Under the pieces are notes generated by a model that saw only the letters and a program-made list of their open reading frames with translations, was not told where the DNA came from and made no database searches. Positions 33,656-41,737 of a stretch of DNA of 64,000 bases are shown one piece after another. Each line of letters opens with the position of its first letter. The stretch's first letter is position 1. The position numbers and the translations under genes are program-made. This DNA is from Nodosilinea sp. LEGE 07088. GTDB lineage: Bacteria; Cyanobacteriota; Cyanobacteriia; Phormidesmidales; Phormidesmidaceae. The stretch is from the NCBI RefSeq assembly GCF_015207395.1, contig NZ_JADEWX010000006.1:16740-80739 (forward strand), in the 5' to 3' direction.

Positions 33656-34637
33656 AGCTAGAACTAAACCCGAGAAGGTAACAGAACTCCTAAATCTCCA
33701 GCGAGCAGGCGCATCAGCGCAGTGCTTACAGTACTGGAGGCATAGTATGATCCTTCACAATTGAGGTTTCATTCGATACCTGGCACTCTGGGCTTTCACT
33801 GAAGCTTTATGCGGCCATAAAGCCCAGGGGTCTCCCCTTCGCTCTGGCTTCAAATCGGCAGCGACCGGTCGTGGTTGTGAGATATCTATGGGGTTGCGAG
33901 ATAGTTGCGAGATATCTATGGGGACGCCGCCGCGATCGCCCCCAAGTCATTAAAAACTTATTAAGGGAACACCCCAGTTCCCAATTCCCCGGATATGCTT
34001 GAACGCAAGATACCTCCTAACTGCGTCTCCAGCCCCGTCTGACCCCTCTGTTGGTGTCATCCAGATGGGGCTGCTACTTTTGCAGCAGCATCGCTACAAA
34101 CAAGGGGTTGGTGCCTACGGCTAGCCTGGGATTTATCCTATTCACCTTGCGGGCGGCAAGACTATTCTCTTGCCGCCCGCAAACGTTAAGCCACCATTGC
34201 AGGCGGCGTTGCTTTACGGCGGTGGGTATGGTGGTGGGTAATGATCATTCAGCTGATGTCGCTGTCTATTCTGGTGATTGCAGTGCATGGGTAACTCAAG
34301 CACTGGAAGGCACCAGTCGGACGCAGCAACTGAGACTGCTTGATAGGGCAAGGCCCAACGTCTTTTCCGCTTACTATAAAAAGTTGAGTCTCTGTGGGCA
34401 TACTATAAAGAACCCTTGAAGATTGTGATTGCATATACAAATTTTTGATGTTAATCTGAGAGGCTATTCGCAATTTGCGGATTCTTCGGGAGAACTGCGT
34501 TTTTAGCCCCAACTGCTGAATAAGCACCGCTGTTGGGGGAGCGGCTCTCCATTGCCCACAGCCATAGCTTGTAGCCCGGTTTTACCTCCAGGAAAAATCG
34601 GCTGGCACAGTGGGTGTCGCTTTCAGCACACGCGTAA
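33656..34637. other. Long gene-free stretch with a strong palindrome and a 30-bp duplication
   Basis: No convincing gene in 980 bp. Contents: a hairpin CTTTATG/CATAAAG near 33810; TTGYGAGATATCTATGGGG at 33875-33893 and again at 33905-33923 (30-bp period); and a perfect 15-bp inverted repeat TTGCGGGCGGCAAGA (34147-34161) with a six-base loop (arm 34168-34182). A 122-codon frame at 34051-34419 has neither a ribosome site nor protein-like composition. An RNA gene is possible here, but none is recognised. Confidence 0.5.
34147..34182. repeat. Perfect 15-bp inverted repeat with 6-base loop
   Basis: TTGCGGGCGGCAAGA, loop CTATTC, exact reverse complement. No gene end is close enough and no T-run follows, so it is listed as a repeat rather than a terminator. 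Confidence 0.6.
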
Positions 34638-35702
34638 ATGACGTTACTTGGTCTTTTTTGGGCTGCTTTTCTACCTCATCCTGTTTTCGTCCCTCAACTC
34701 ACGCTGCCTGACCAATCAGGCGCTGACGCTCAACCAGCGCTGCATAGTTCTGCTCAGGACTCGGTAGCCTCGCCCCCCCGAGAGGGGCCGTCTCTGCCCA
34801 ACTGGGCTTTGGCGTCAGAGCCCCTTGAGTTTGAGTCTCAGCTGCGCTGGCCTGCGATCGCAGCCGTAGACTGGCACCGCTGGAATGACACGGCTGTTGT
34901 AGCCGTCGTCGCTCAAACCGCCTCGGCTCCCGTACCCAACGGGGTAGCCGATATTCAACCTGCCCAAGGCCTGTGCGGTAGCCACCTGCATATTTCTGAG
35001 AGCCCATCAGAAGGGTATGCCATTCAAGTCAACCAGATCACCATTGGCCAGGTGCCCTCGCGTCAGGCTGCGGATCAAGTGGCGAGCCAGATTCGTCAGG
35101 CGGTACCGCTGCTCAAGGCTAAGCCCAATGACCTGACCCCCAGTCTGAGCACAACCCAGGTGGCTGGCCATTTACACGACAAAACCGTGTTTGTATTGCC
35201 GGATCTATCCCCTGGACAGGCTGGGCAGTCAGCCGCAGCGGCTGCGGCCCGCAGTCATCAGACCGCCACCCTATGGGTGAATAACCTGCGGTTGGCCTTT
35301 GACGGCAACCCCCTCGACCCCAGCAAAGTCCAGATGCTCTCCCAGGGGCTGGGCGAAACCCACCAAACCTTTAGCGGCATAGCCTCGTGGTATGGCCCCT
35401 ACTTCCACGGTCGGCAAACCGCTACAGGCGAAACCTTCAACCAAAATGAGCTGACAGCAGCCCACAAGACCTTGCCCTTCGGCACCCACCTCAAGGTGAG
35501 CAACCAACTCAACGGCAAGAGCGTGGTTGTGCGCATCAACGATCGCGGCCCTTACATCGGGGAGCGATCGCTCGATCTCTCCTACGCTGCGGCCCAGTGC
35601 CTGGGTAGCACTCAGACCGGGGTAATTCCCTATCAGGCGACGATTTTAGCGCCGGGGGTGCCCCAGGCCTGGCGGGCTAACGTGGTGGCGGCACTGCCCT
35701 AG
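34638..35702 (+). CDS. RlpA-like septal ring lytic transglycosylase (double-psi beta-barrel)
   Basis: A 354-residue exported protein. A short hydrophobic N-terminus (MTLLGLFWAAFLPHPVFV) acts as signal or anchor, followed by about 240 low-conservation residues. The RlpA double-psi beta-barrel is at about 250-345: GIASWYGPYFHGRQTATGE, LPFGTHLKV, VVVRINDRGPYIGERSLDLS, then AAAQCLG. The catalytic Asp is expected in NDRGP. RlpA-type enzymes cut peptidoglycan strands at septa. The stop codon overlaps that of the convergent Rieske gene (shared CTAG, 35699-35702). Confidence 0.85.
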   Translation: MTLLGLFWAAFLPHPVFVPQLTLPDQSGADAQPALHSSAQDSVASPPREGPSLPNWALASEPLEFESQLRWPAIAAVDWHRWNDTAVVAVVAQTASAPVPNGVADIQPAQGLCGSHLHISESPSEGYAIQVNQITIGQVPSRQAADQVASQIRQAVPLLKAKPNDLTPSLSTTQVAGHLHDKTVFVLPDLSPGQAGQSAAAAAARSHQTATLWVNNLRLAFDGNPLDPSKVQMLSQGLGETHQTFSGIASWYGPYFHGRQTATGETFNQNELTAAHKTLPFGTHLKVSNQLNGKSVVVRINDRGPYIGERSLDLSYAAAQCLGSTQTGVIPYQATILAPGVPQAWRANVVAALP

Positions 35703-36751
35703 GCTCGCCACTTCAGCAGCTGGGTTTTGACTGGGGTGACAAATTCTCGTGCTTCGTCCTGGGCTCGCTGGTACTCTTTTTTGAGCTGATAGTACCAGCG
35801 GGCCAGGGTGTCTGAGTCTTTGATCAACCGCAGCACGGTCTCGTGCTTGAGTCCTGCTTGCTGCTTGATCACGACATCGCGATCTTGCCCCAGAAATGAG
35901 CGAATCAACGTCGGCATAATGGGTTTGAGCAGCCCGCCCCAGGGCAGATCCCAGTACAGCTCAAAGGTGACGTCGGTTTGGTCATCGGTGAGGGGCGTTA
36001 CCGTGGTTAAGTTCACCACCCGGTGCTTGGCCGTTGTGGTTTCTTCGGTGCGCACGCCGGGCAGGTAGAAGATAATTTCGTTGTCGGGTATACCCCCAAT
36101 CAACCAGTAGCCGTAGCCCATGGACTCGCCCATGTGATGCTTGCGCATGGTAAAGCCGTATGGGGAAGGATCAAACCATTTAATCTCGTCGTGGAGGGTA
36201 GCCCCCCGCCACCACCAGGAGCGATGCACAAAGGGCGAGTGGGCTGGGTCCATGAGCCCGACCACGGCGTGGTCGATGTAGCAGGGAAACCGCATGGTGT
36301 AGGTAATTTGGGGTTGTACCTCGTCGCCAAAGCCAGGCACCCGGGGCACGTCGAAGCTGGGGGGCTGGGGGTTGGCGCGATCGCTCACATAAACCCATAC
36401 ATTGCCCTGCACCTCCTTGACCTCGTAGCTATTGACGTCGAAGCGGCTCAGGTCCATCTGCTGGTCGGGCATGAGTGACGGAATCTCGGTGCACTTGCCG
36501 TTTTCGTCGAAGCGCCAGCCATGGTAGCAGCACTCGACCTCGGTCCCGTCAAAGCGGCCACAGCTGAGGGGCACCGCCCGATGGGGGCAAATATCGCGCA
36601 GGGCAAAGGCTTTGCCCTGACGGGTACGGCCAAAGAGAATCGGCTCGTTGAGCAGGGTTTTGGCCACCATTTTGCCCGCCTTCAGCTCGTGGCTGGGCAT
36701 AGCGTGGTACCAAATGTTGCGCAGCAGGTAGATGTCGTTAACGGCAACCAC
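35699..36751 (-). CDS. Rieske [2Fe-2S] aromatic ring-hydroxylating oxygenase, alpha-subunit type
   Basis: A 350-residue oxygenase. Rieske cluster ligands in DICPHRAVPLSCGRF and CCYHGWRFDENG (C-x-H and C-x2-H); mononuclear iron site in the catalytic domain around DHAVVGLMDPAHSPFVH. A C-terminal segment LIRSFLGQDRDVVIKQQAGL is typical of this group. It resembles cyanobacterial pheophorbide-a-oxygenase/vanillate demethylase-like proteins; the substrate is unknown. Start GTG 36751 has a weak ribosome site. It is convergent with rlpA, with overlapping stop codons and no terminator between them. Confidence 0.85.
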   Translation of the reverse strand: MVAVNDIYLLRNIWYHAMPSHELKAGKMVAKTLLNEPILFGRTRQGKAFALRDICPHRAVPLSCGRFDGTEVECCYHGWRFDENGKCTEIPSLMPDQQMDLSRFDVNSYEVKEVQGNVWVYVSDRANPQPPSFDVPRVPGFGDEVQPQITYTMRFPCYIDHAVVGLMDPAHSPFVHRSWWWRGATLHDEIKWFDPSPYGFTMRKHHMGESMGYGYWLIGGIPDNEIIFYLPGVRTEETTTAKHRVVNLTTVTPLTDDQTDVTFELYWDLPWGGLLKPIMPTLIRSFLGQDRDVVIKQQAGLKHETVLRLIKDSDTLARWYYQLKKEYQRAQDEAREFVTPVKTQLLKWRA

Positions 36752-37191
36752 GGATTTCTAAGATGTCACAATATATTGAGCAATCAATACTTTAGCAGAG
36801 GCCAGTTGGCCCAGCGGATCACCTGTGGGCCAGTTCCTATAGTTATAGAGGGTGCCTTTGTTATCGCCCCGACGGTGGAGCGTCGAGGCCTATCTCCAGA
36901 CGCTCCAGCGTCCTCTACCCTAGGGCGCTGGAGCGCCAAGGACTCGTCTCCACACGGAGCGTGGGGACGATGAGAGTCTATTTTAGGTGTTCACAAAGTC
37001 TTCTTTTCTGCACCACTAAAGCGGTTGGAGAGTGAGAGTTAAAAGGGGACTGCACCTTTTTGAGTGTTTGTGCAAAAACTTCCATTTTGGGATCAGCCCT
37101 ATGTGTTGCTGGCATATGATTACGGAGGCCGGTGCCGATGCCTCCATCCGTGCTGCTCGCCATGATACAGCAAGCCCCATAGGAGAAAGCG
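36752..37191. other. Intergenic region with a cluster of related palindromes
   Basis: No gene seen. GACGGTGGAGCGTC (36871-36884), GACGCTCCAGCGTC (36899-36912) and GGCGCTGGAGCGCC (36924-36937) are three variants of one 14-bp dyad, followed by a CCACACGGAGCGTGG dyad (about 36950-36965). This is typical of a cyanobacterial repeat cluster. It marks the left edge of the oxidoreductase/TetR cluster. Confidence 0.65.
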
Positions 37192-38202
37192 ATGCCGACA
37201 AATACGATGAAGGCGATCCGGCTGCACGAGTTCGGTGATCCAAAGGTGCTGCATTACGAAGATGCGCCAATGCCCGAGCTGAAGCCGGGTGAAGTGCTCG
37301 TCCGCGTTCACGCGGTCGGCGTCAATCCCCCAGACTGGTACCTGCGCGACGGGTATAAACAGCTTCCCGCCGAGATGAGACCGCCGGTGCCGCTGCCGGT
37401 CATTCCGGGGTCGGACTTGTCGGGCATTGTCGAGGCGATCGCCGAGAACGTGCGTGGCCTCTCCGTCGGCGATGAAGTCTTCGGCCTGATCCGCTTTCCG
37501 AGTTACGGAAAGAGCGATGCTTATGCCGAGTACGTCGCTGCGCCTGCCTCGGATCTGGCGCACAAGCCGCCCGGCATCGATCACTTGCATGCTGCGGGCG
37601 CACCGATGTCGGGGCTCACTGCGTGGCAGTTTCTGATCGAGTTGGGGCATGACGAACCGAACCCGCTTCAACCGGATCTACATCGCCCCGTGCCCCTCGG
37701 CGGCAAGACGGTGCTCGTCAATGGTGCTGCGGGCGGCGTGGGGCATTTTGCGGTGCAGTTGGCGAAATGGAAAGGTGCGCACGTGATCGCGGTGGCATCG
37801 GGTGCGCATGAGCGGTTCCTCCGCGAGCTTGGTGCCGACGAATTCATCGACTACACTAAGCGCCTTCCCGAGGACACTGTGCATGACGTAGATCTTGTCC
37901 TCGATACCATCGGCGGTTCTACCACCGGTCGTTTCTTGCGCACGCTAAAGCGTGGCGGCACCTTGTTCCCGGTGTTCCCAGGCTTCTCCGACGCTGAGGA
38001 GGCCGCCAAGCTGGGCGTCACGGTCTCGATAACCCAAGTGCGCTCGAACGGTTCGCAGCTGGCAGAGCTGGGCCGATTGCTGGATGTGGGTACGGTTTGC
38101 GTCGCCATCGACAGTACATTTCTGCTGGCGGAGGCCCGTGAGGCGCACGAACGCGCTGCTCGTGGACACATTCAAGGCAAGATCGTACTCACGGCCACGT
38201 GA
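37192..38202 (+). CDS. NADP-dependent zinc-independent alcohol dehydrogenase/quinone oxidoreductase (MDR family)
   Basis: A 336-residue medium-chain reductase. N-terminal GroES-like fold (MKAIRLHEFGDPKVLHYEDA, GVNPPDWYLRDG), nucleotide-binding motif in VLVNGAAGGVGHFAVQLAK, then HVIAVASGAHERFLRELGAD and FIDYT. The zinc-ligand cysteines of classical alcohol dehydrogenases are missing, as in zeta-crystallin-like quinone reductases. GGAGA precedes ATG 37192. It opens a cluster with a TetR regulator, two short-chain dehydrogenases and a RidA protein. Codon use is GC-rich (many CGC, CTC, GTC), unlike neighbouring genes, so recent acquisition is likely. Confidence 0.88.
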   Translation: MPTNTMKAIRLHEFGDPKVLHYEDAPMPELKPGEVLVRVHAVGVNPPDWYLRDGYKQLPAEMRPPVPLPVIPGSDLSGIVEAIAENVRGLSVGDEVFGLIRFPSYGKSDAYAEYVAAPASDLAHKPPGIDHLHAAGAPMSGLTAWQFLIELGHDEPNPLQPDLHRPVPLGGKTVLVNGAAGGVGHFAVQLAKWKGAHVIAVASGAHERFLRELGADEFIDYTKRLPEDTVHDVDLVLDTIGGSTTGRFLRTLKRGGTLFPVFPGFSDAEEAAKLGVTVSITQVRSNGSQLAELGRLLDVGTVCVAIDSTFLLAEAREAHERAARGHIQGKIVLTAT

Positions 38203-38502
38203 GCGCGATAATTGGCGGCTCAAGCCTGTAAATAGACAGCGTTGAAATCAAACTTGCAGAACATCAATCAATGCGGCTAATGCTGGCGGGATCTGGCTAT
38301 GGCTTGGATGATCAAGGCCGAGAAAAAGCTCGCTGACGCGCTAGAACTGGGTGCAGCTGAAGCCCCCGGTTGATGAGGCTGTGACGGACTAAATCCTTTA
38401 CGCCAAGAAAAATACTAGAGAAAGGGGATGATTCAAAACGCGGCTTGCAGCCGATCTGTCCCGTTGCTCGGTGCCGTCCCGCTCCGAGACAACTGGCTCG
38501 TT
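38203..38502. other. Intergenic region, possible gene remnant
   Basis: No intact gene. A 24-codon frame from about 38299 (MAWMIKAEKKLADALELGAA...) reads like part of a real protein but stops quickly and has no recognisable family. It may be left over from the insertion of this cluster. Confidence 0.3.
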
Positions 38503-39135
38503 CTAGGAAGGCGTGTTCACCTGTGGGCTCGCGCCGTAGCGCAACCCGTCAACGAGCAGCGAAATCATGCGCCGCGCATAGTCGGTGCGGTCGTCTTTGG
38601 CCGACATGCACAGATTTGCGATCGCTCGCAACAAGTCGTATGGCTCGATATCGGTGCGCACCTCGCCCGCTTCAGCCGCTGTTTCGAGCAGTCCTCGAAG
38701 CGCGGGCTGAAGCCGTTGGTTGAAGTAGTCGGGCAAAGTGCTGAACGCCGGGTCTCCAGAATGCAGGGATTTTGCCAGCCCGCGTTTAGTCACGATGAAA
38801 TCCGCATAGCGCTGCATCCATCGAGCCAGCGCCTCAGACGGCTCGTACTCAGCCGCCAAAATGGGGGCGGCGTCTGCGCAGGCATCCACTTGCTGACGAA
38901 AAACGGCCACTATGAGGTCAGAGCGTTGCGGAAAGCGGCGATACAGGGTGCCGATGCCAACGCCAGCCTTCTCTGCAATCTCTCGCACCGGCGCGTCTAC
39001 CCCAGAAGTCGCGAACACCGCCAAGGCTGCCTCCAGCAGTGCGTCCTCGCTACGCTGCGCGTCTGCACGCAAAGGCCGGGAATTTGAAGCCTCGCGTCCA
39101 GCGTTATCGCCTTGAGCGATCGCTTCCTGACTCAT
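38503..39135 (-). CDS. TetR/AcrR-family transcriptional regulator
   Basis: A 210-residue repressor. The N-terminal helix-turn-helix is clear: DALLEAALAVFATSGVDA, VREIAEKAGVGIGTLYRRFP, SDLIVAVF. The remaining ~130 residues form the ligand-binding helical domain, similar to the SbtR/YP-type C-terminal domain. It is divergent from the short-chain dehydrogenase gene at 39275; the 139-bp gap contains a GGAAC-N3-GTTCC dyad, the likely operator. It probably controls itself and the two dehydrogenase genes in response to an unknown ligand. Confidence 0.9.
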   Translation of the reverse strand: MSQEAIAQGDNAGREASNSRPLRADAQRSEDALLEAALAVFATSGVDAPVREIAEKAGVGIGTLYRRFPQRSDLIVAVFRQQVDACADAAPILAAEYEPSEALARWMQRYADFIVTKRGLAKSLHSGDPAFSTLPDYFNQRLQPALRGLLETAAEAGEVRTDIEPYDLLRAIANLCMSAKDDRTDYARRMISLLVDGLRYGASPQVNTPS

Positions 39136-39169
39136 TTTTGATCTCCACTTTACTTTTCACCTGACAAAC

Positions 39170-39212
39170 GGAACATCGTTCCACATAATACAGAAAGACG
39201 GAACATGACTCC
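39170..39212. promoter_or_regulatory. Candidate TetR operator
   Basis: GGAACATCGTTCC at 39170-39182 is a perfect GGAAC/GTTCC dyad; GGAACATGACTCC at 39200-39212 is a second, imperfect copy 30 bp on. They lie in the divergent gap between the TetR gene and the dehydrogenase gene. Confidence 0.55.
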
Positions 39213-39274
39213 ACTTTACCCTTAGTAAGTGGTTTCAGCAACGATTACAAACTCTACTTTCACAGGAAACCACT

Positions 39275-40024
39275 ATGCAGAACAAACGTATCGCTCTCAT
39301 TACCGGGGCCAACAAAGGGATCGGTCTTCAGATTGCAAAGGATCTCGCAGCACAGGGCCTCACGGTGCTCGTCGGGTCGCGCAATCTTGAGCATGGGACG
39401 ACAGTCGCAAAGAGCATCGGCGCGAATGCCCACGCCCTTCAGCTTGACGTCACAGATCAGTCCTCTATTGCTGCCGCAGCAGAGCGTATCCGCAGCGAGT
39501 TTGGTCATCTTGACGTGCTCGTGAACAACGCGGGCATCTCACATGCTGGCAAGCCGGGCAGCACATTCGCAGACAACATCAAGACTGATTCGCTGATCTC
39601 CGCTCCGCTTGAGAATGTGCAAGCCGTGTGGGCCACGAACGTGTTCGGCGTGATTGCGGTGACCCAGGCGATGCTGCCGCTCCTGCGCGAGGCTCCTGCG
39701 GCCCGCATCGTCAATATGGGGAGCCAAGGCGGATCGCTGACGTGGAATTCCGAGCCGGAGAACCCACATCGCAAAATGTTTGGCACCTACTCCACGTCAA
39801 AAGCGGCGGCGCACGCCGTCACGCTGGCCTTTGCCTTCGCCCTAGAAGAGACAAACATCAAGGTGAACATCGCCGATCCTGGTCACACCGCGACGGCGCT
39901 CAACAACTTCTCGGGCGCGCGCACCGTCGAGCAGGGCGCACGCCGCGCCGTGCAGCTCGCACTCCTCAATGAGAACGGTTCAACCGGTACATTTTCGGGT
40001 GAGGACGGCCCAGTCGCTTGGTGA
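39275..40024 (+). CDS. Short-chain dehydrogenase/reductase (SDR)
   Basis: A 249-residue classical SDR: cofactor motif TGANKGIG, NNAG motif in VLVNNAGISHAG, catalytic Ser in IVNMGSQGGS and the YxxxK pair in TYSTSKAAAH. A carbonyl-reductase-like enzyme of unknown substrate. GGAAA precedes ATG 39275. It is divergent from the TetR gene and followed, 80 bp on, by a second NAD-binding protein gene; all share the GC-rich codon style of the cluster. Confidence 0.9.
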   Translation: MQNKRIALITGANKGIGLQIAKDLAAQGLTVLVGSRNLEHGTTVAKSIGANAHALQLDVTDQSSIAAAAERIRSEFGHLDVLVNNAGISHAGKPGSTFADNIKTDSLISAPLENVQAVWATNVFGVIAVTQAMLPLLREAPAARIVNMGSQGGSLTWNSEPENPHRKMFGTYSTSKAAAHAVTLAFAFALEETNIKVNIADPGHTATALNNFSGARTVEQGARRAVQLALLNENGSTGTFSGEDGPVAW

Positions 40025-40104
40025 TCTAGCTTCTAGCAACACCGCTCCGTTCAGCAAAATACTTATTAACCCACTTTGACAAAAAGTCATCAGGAGAAAC
40101 CATC

Positions 40105-40995
40105 ATGCGTGTTTTTATCACCGGCGCTACCGGCTTTGTCGGCTCCGCCATCGTCCCAGAATTGCTCAATGCCGGACATCAGGTGCTGGGTCTCGCCCGA
40201 TCCGATCAGGGAGCCAAGTCCCTGATCGCGGCTGGCGCTGAGGCGCACCGGGGAGATCTCAAAGACCTGGAGAGCCTGCGCCATGGAGCAGCTATGTCGG
40301 ATGGCGTCATTCACGCCGCTTTTAACCACGACTTCTCGAAGTTTGCGGAGAACGCTGAGGTAGACCGGCGTGCCATCGAGGTCATTGGTGAGGTGCTTGA
40401 AGGTTCTGATCGGCCTTTGATCGTTACCTCCGGGCTACCCCTCACCCCTGATCGCCTCACTACAGAGGACGATGTGCCGCCTTCCGGCTTAGGCGAAACT
40501 CCCAGGGTGTCAGAGCAGATGGCGATCTCGATGGTGGCGCGCGGCGTGCGTGCGTCGGTGGTGCGAATGTCGCAAGCCCATAACCGGGATAAACAAGGTC
40601 TCGCCACCTATATGATTGAGATCGCTCGCGAGAAAGGAATCTCGGCCTATGTCGGCACCGGGCTCAACCGCTGGTCTGCGGTGCACCGGCTCGATGTGGC
40701 ACCTCTTTATAGGCTGGCGCTTGAGCAGGGATCTGCCGGGGCGAGGTATCACGCGATCGCAGAAGAGGGTGTGCCGGTTCGAGAGATTGCAGAGGCAATC
40801 GGTCGGGGTTTGAAGATACCGGTCGTGGCCTTGTCACCCGAAGAGGCTGCAAGTCATTTCGGCTGGCTCGGATTCCCTGTCAGCATGGACGCTCCGGCGT
40901 CAAGCGCACTGACGCAGCAACGGCTGGGATGGCACCCGACGGAGAAACCTGGATTTATTGCCGATCTTGAGTGCTCAAGCGCATTCGAAGACTGA
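40105..40995 (+). CDS. NAD-dependent epimerase/dehydratase-family protein (extended/atypical SDR)
   Basis: A 296-residue Rossmann protein with the N-terminal motif RVFITGATGFVGSAIVPELL, then a typical atypical-SDR middle (GVIHAAFNHDFS) and WSAVHRLDVAPLYRLALEQ near the end, as in proteins annotated as NAD-dependent epimerases or SDR family oxidoreductases. The YxxxK site of classical SDRs is not evident, so it may be a reductase or a binding protein. CAGGAG precedes ATG 40105. Same strand as, and 80 bp after, the SDR gene at 39275. Confidence 0.85.
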   Translation: MRVFITGATGFVGSAIVPELLNAGHQVLGLARSDQGAKSLIAAGAEAHRGDLKDLESLRHGAAMSDGVIHAAFNHDFSKFAENAEVDRRAIEVIGEVLEGSDRPLIVTSGLPLTPDRLTTEDDVPPSGLGETPRVSEQMAISMVARGVRASVVRMSQAHNRDKQGLATYMIEIAREKGISAYVGTGLNRWSAVHRLDVAPLYRLALEQGSAGARYHAIAEEGVPVREIAEAIGRGLKIPVVALSPEEAASHFGWLGFPVSMDAPASSALTQQRLGWHPTEKPGFIADLECSSAFED

Positions 40996-41097
40996 GTGCC
41001 CCCTTTTCTTTCTTCTTCACCCTTGTTTAGACATAGATTACTCTATGTCTAGCTGTCCAGGTCTAAAGTCTAGCTGTACATCAACTACGGAACTGAA

Positions 41098-41496
41098 ATG
41101 AGCAAACAGCAAATCAACCCCAAAGAGCTTTATGACGCGGCTGCATTTGGCATGTCGCAAGCGACTGTTGACCTAGAGTCTGGCTTAGTATTTGTCTCTG
41201 GCCAGGTAGATTGGAACCATCAGCATGAGACAACCGAGCAGTCTGTAGAAGGCCAAACGAGAAAAGCGCTGAACAACCTTAGCATTGCGCTGACAGCCGC
41301 TGGCTCATCCATCGATCAGCTACTACAAGTTCGAGTCTATGTTAGAGGAGAAATTGGCGAGCAATTGGAGGTGCTTGCCCCTATCTTCAATGAGTTTCTG
41401 GGCAAGTCACGTCCAGCACTAACGGGTATTGGTGTTGCTTCTCTCGCTTCTGTAGAGACGCTTATTGAAATCGAAGCTGTTGCTAGTACTAAGTAG
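41098..41496 (+). CDS. RidA/YjgF-family protein
   Basis: A 132-residue Rid protein. The family hydrolyses reactive enamine/imine intermediates or acts in related binding roles. Typical elements: LVFVSGQVDWN, QTRKALNNLSIALTAAGSS, LLQVRVYV and a C-terminal ALTGIGVASLAS...IEIEAVA. The canonical Arg of the deaminase subfamily is replaced in GIGVASL (usually R-x-x-V), so enamine deaminase activity is doubtful. It is the last gene of the acquired-looking cluster, but its base composition is closer to the host. Confidence 0.85.
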   Translation: MSKQQINPKELYDAAAFGMSQATVDLESGLVFVSGQVDWNHQHETTEQSVEGQTRKALNNLSIALTAAGSSIDQLLQVRVYVRGEIGEQLEVLAPIFNEFLGKSRPALTGIGVASLASVETLIEIEAVASTK

Positions 41497-41675
41497 ACAG
41501 TCTTACGATTGCTTCTAGGGAATGATCGCACACAAACATACCTCGGCAATTAAACAGCGTTGATTGAATAAGAAAAGTAATGTAAATGGGTATTGAGTAT
41601 GGTTGGTCAGTGATTTTCAACAGTATTTCACAACAGGTCTAATGCCGATGTGTTTATCTAAACTTTGTGCTCACA

Positions 41676-41715
41676 AAAATCTTGCCCCAGCGGATTTAGA
41701 AATCGCTGGGGCAAG
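41676..41715 (-). terminator. Rho-independent terminator of ftsH
   Basis: Perfect 12-bp stem CTTGCCCCAGCG/CGCTGGGGCAAG (41681-41692, 41704-41715) followed on the minus strand by ATTTTT; 22 bp beyond the ftsH stop. Confidence 0.9.
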
Positions 41716-41737
41716 GTTCGTCAGCCTACCATTAGCT

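Noticed and set aside
34051..34419. 122-codon frame in the long gene-free region
   Set aside because: No ribosome site, no protein-like composition, and it reads through a perfect 15-bp palindrome.
38299..38373. Short frame MAWMIKAEKKLADALELGAA... as a transposase or other gene remnant
   Set aside because: Only 24 codons and no recognisable family; noted within the intergenic entry but not called a pseudogene.
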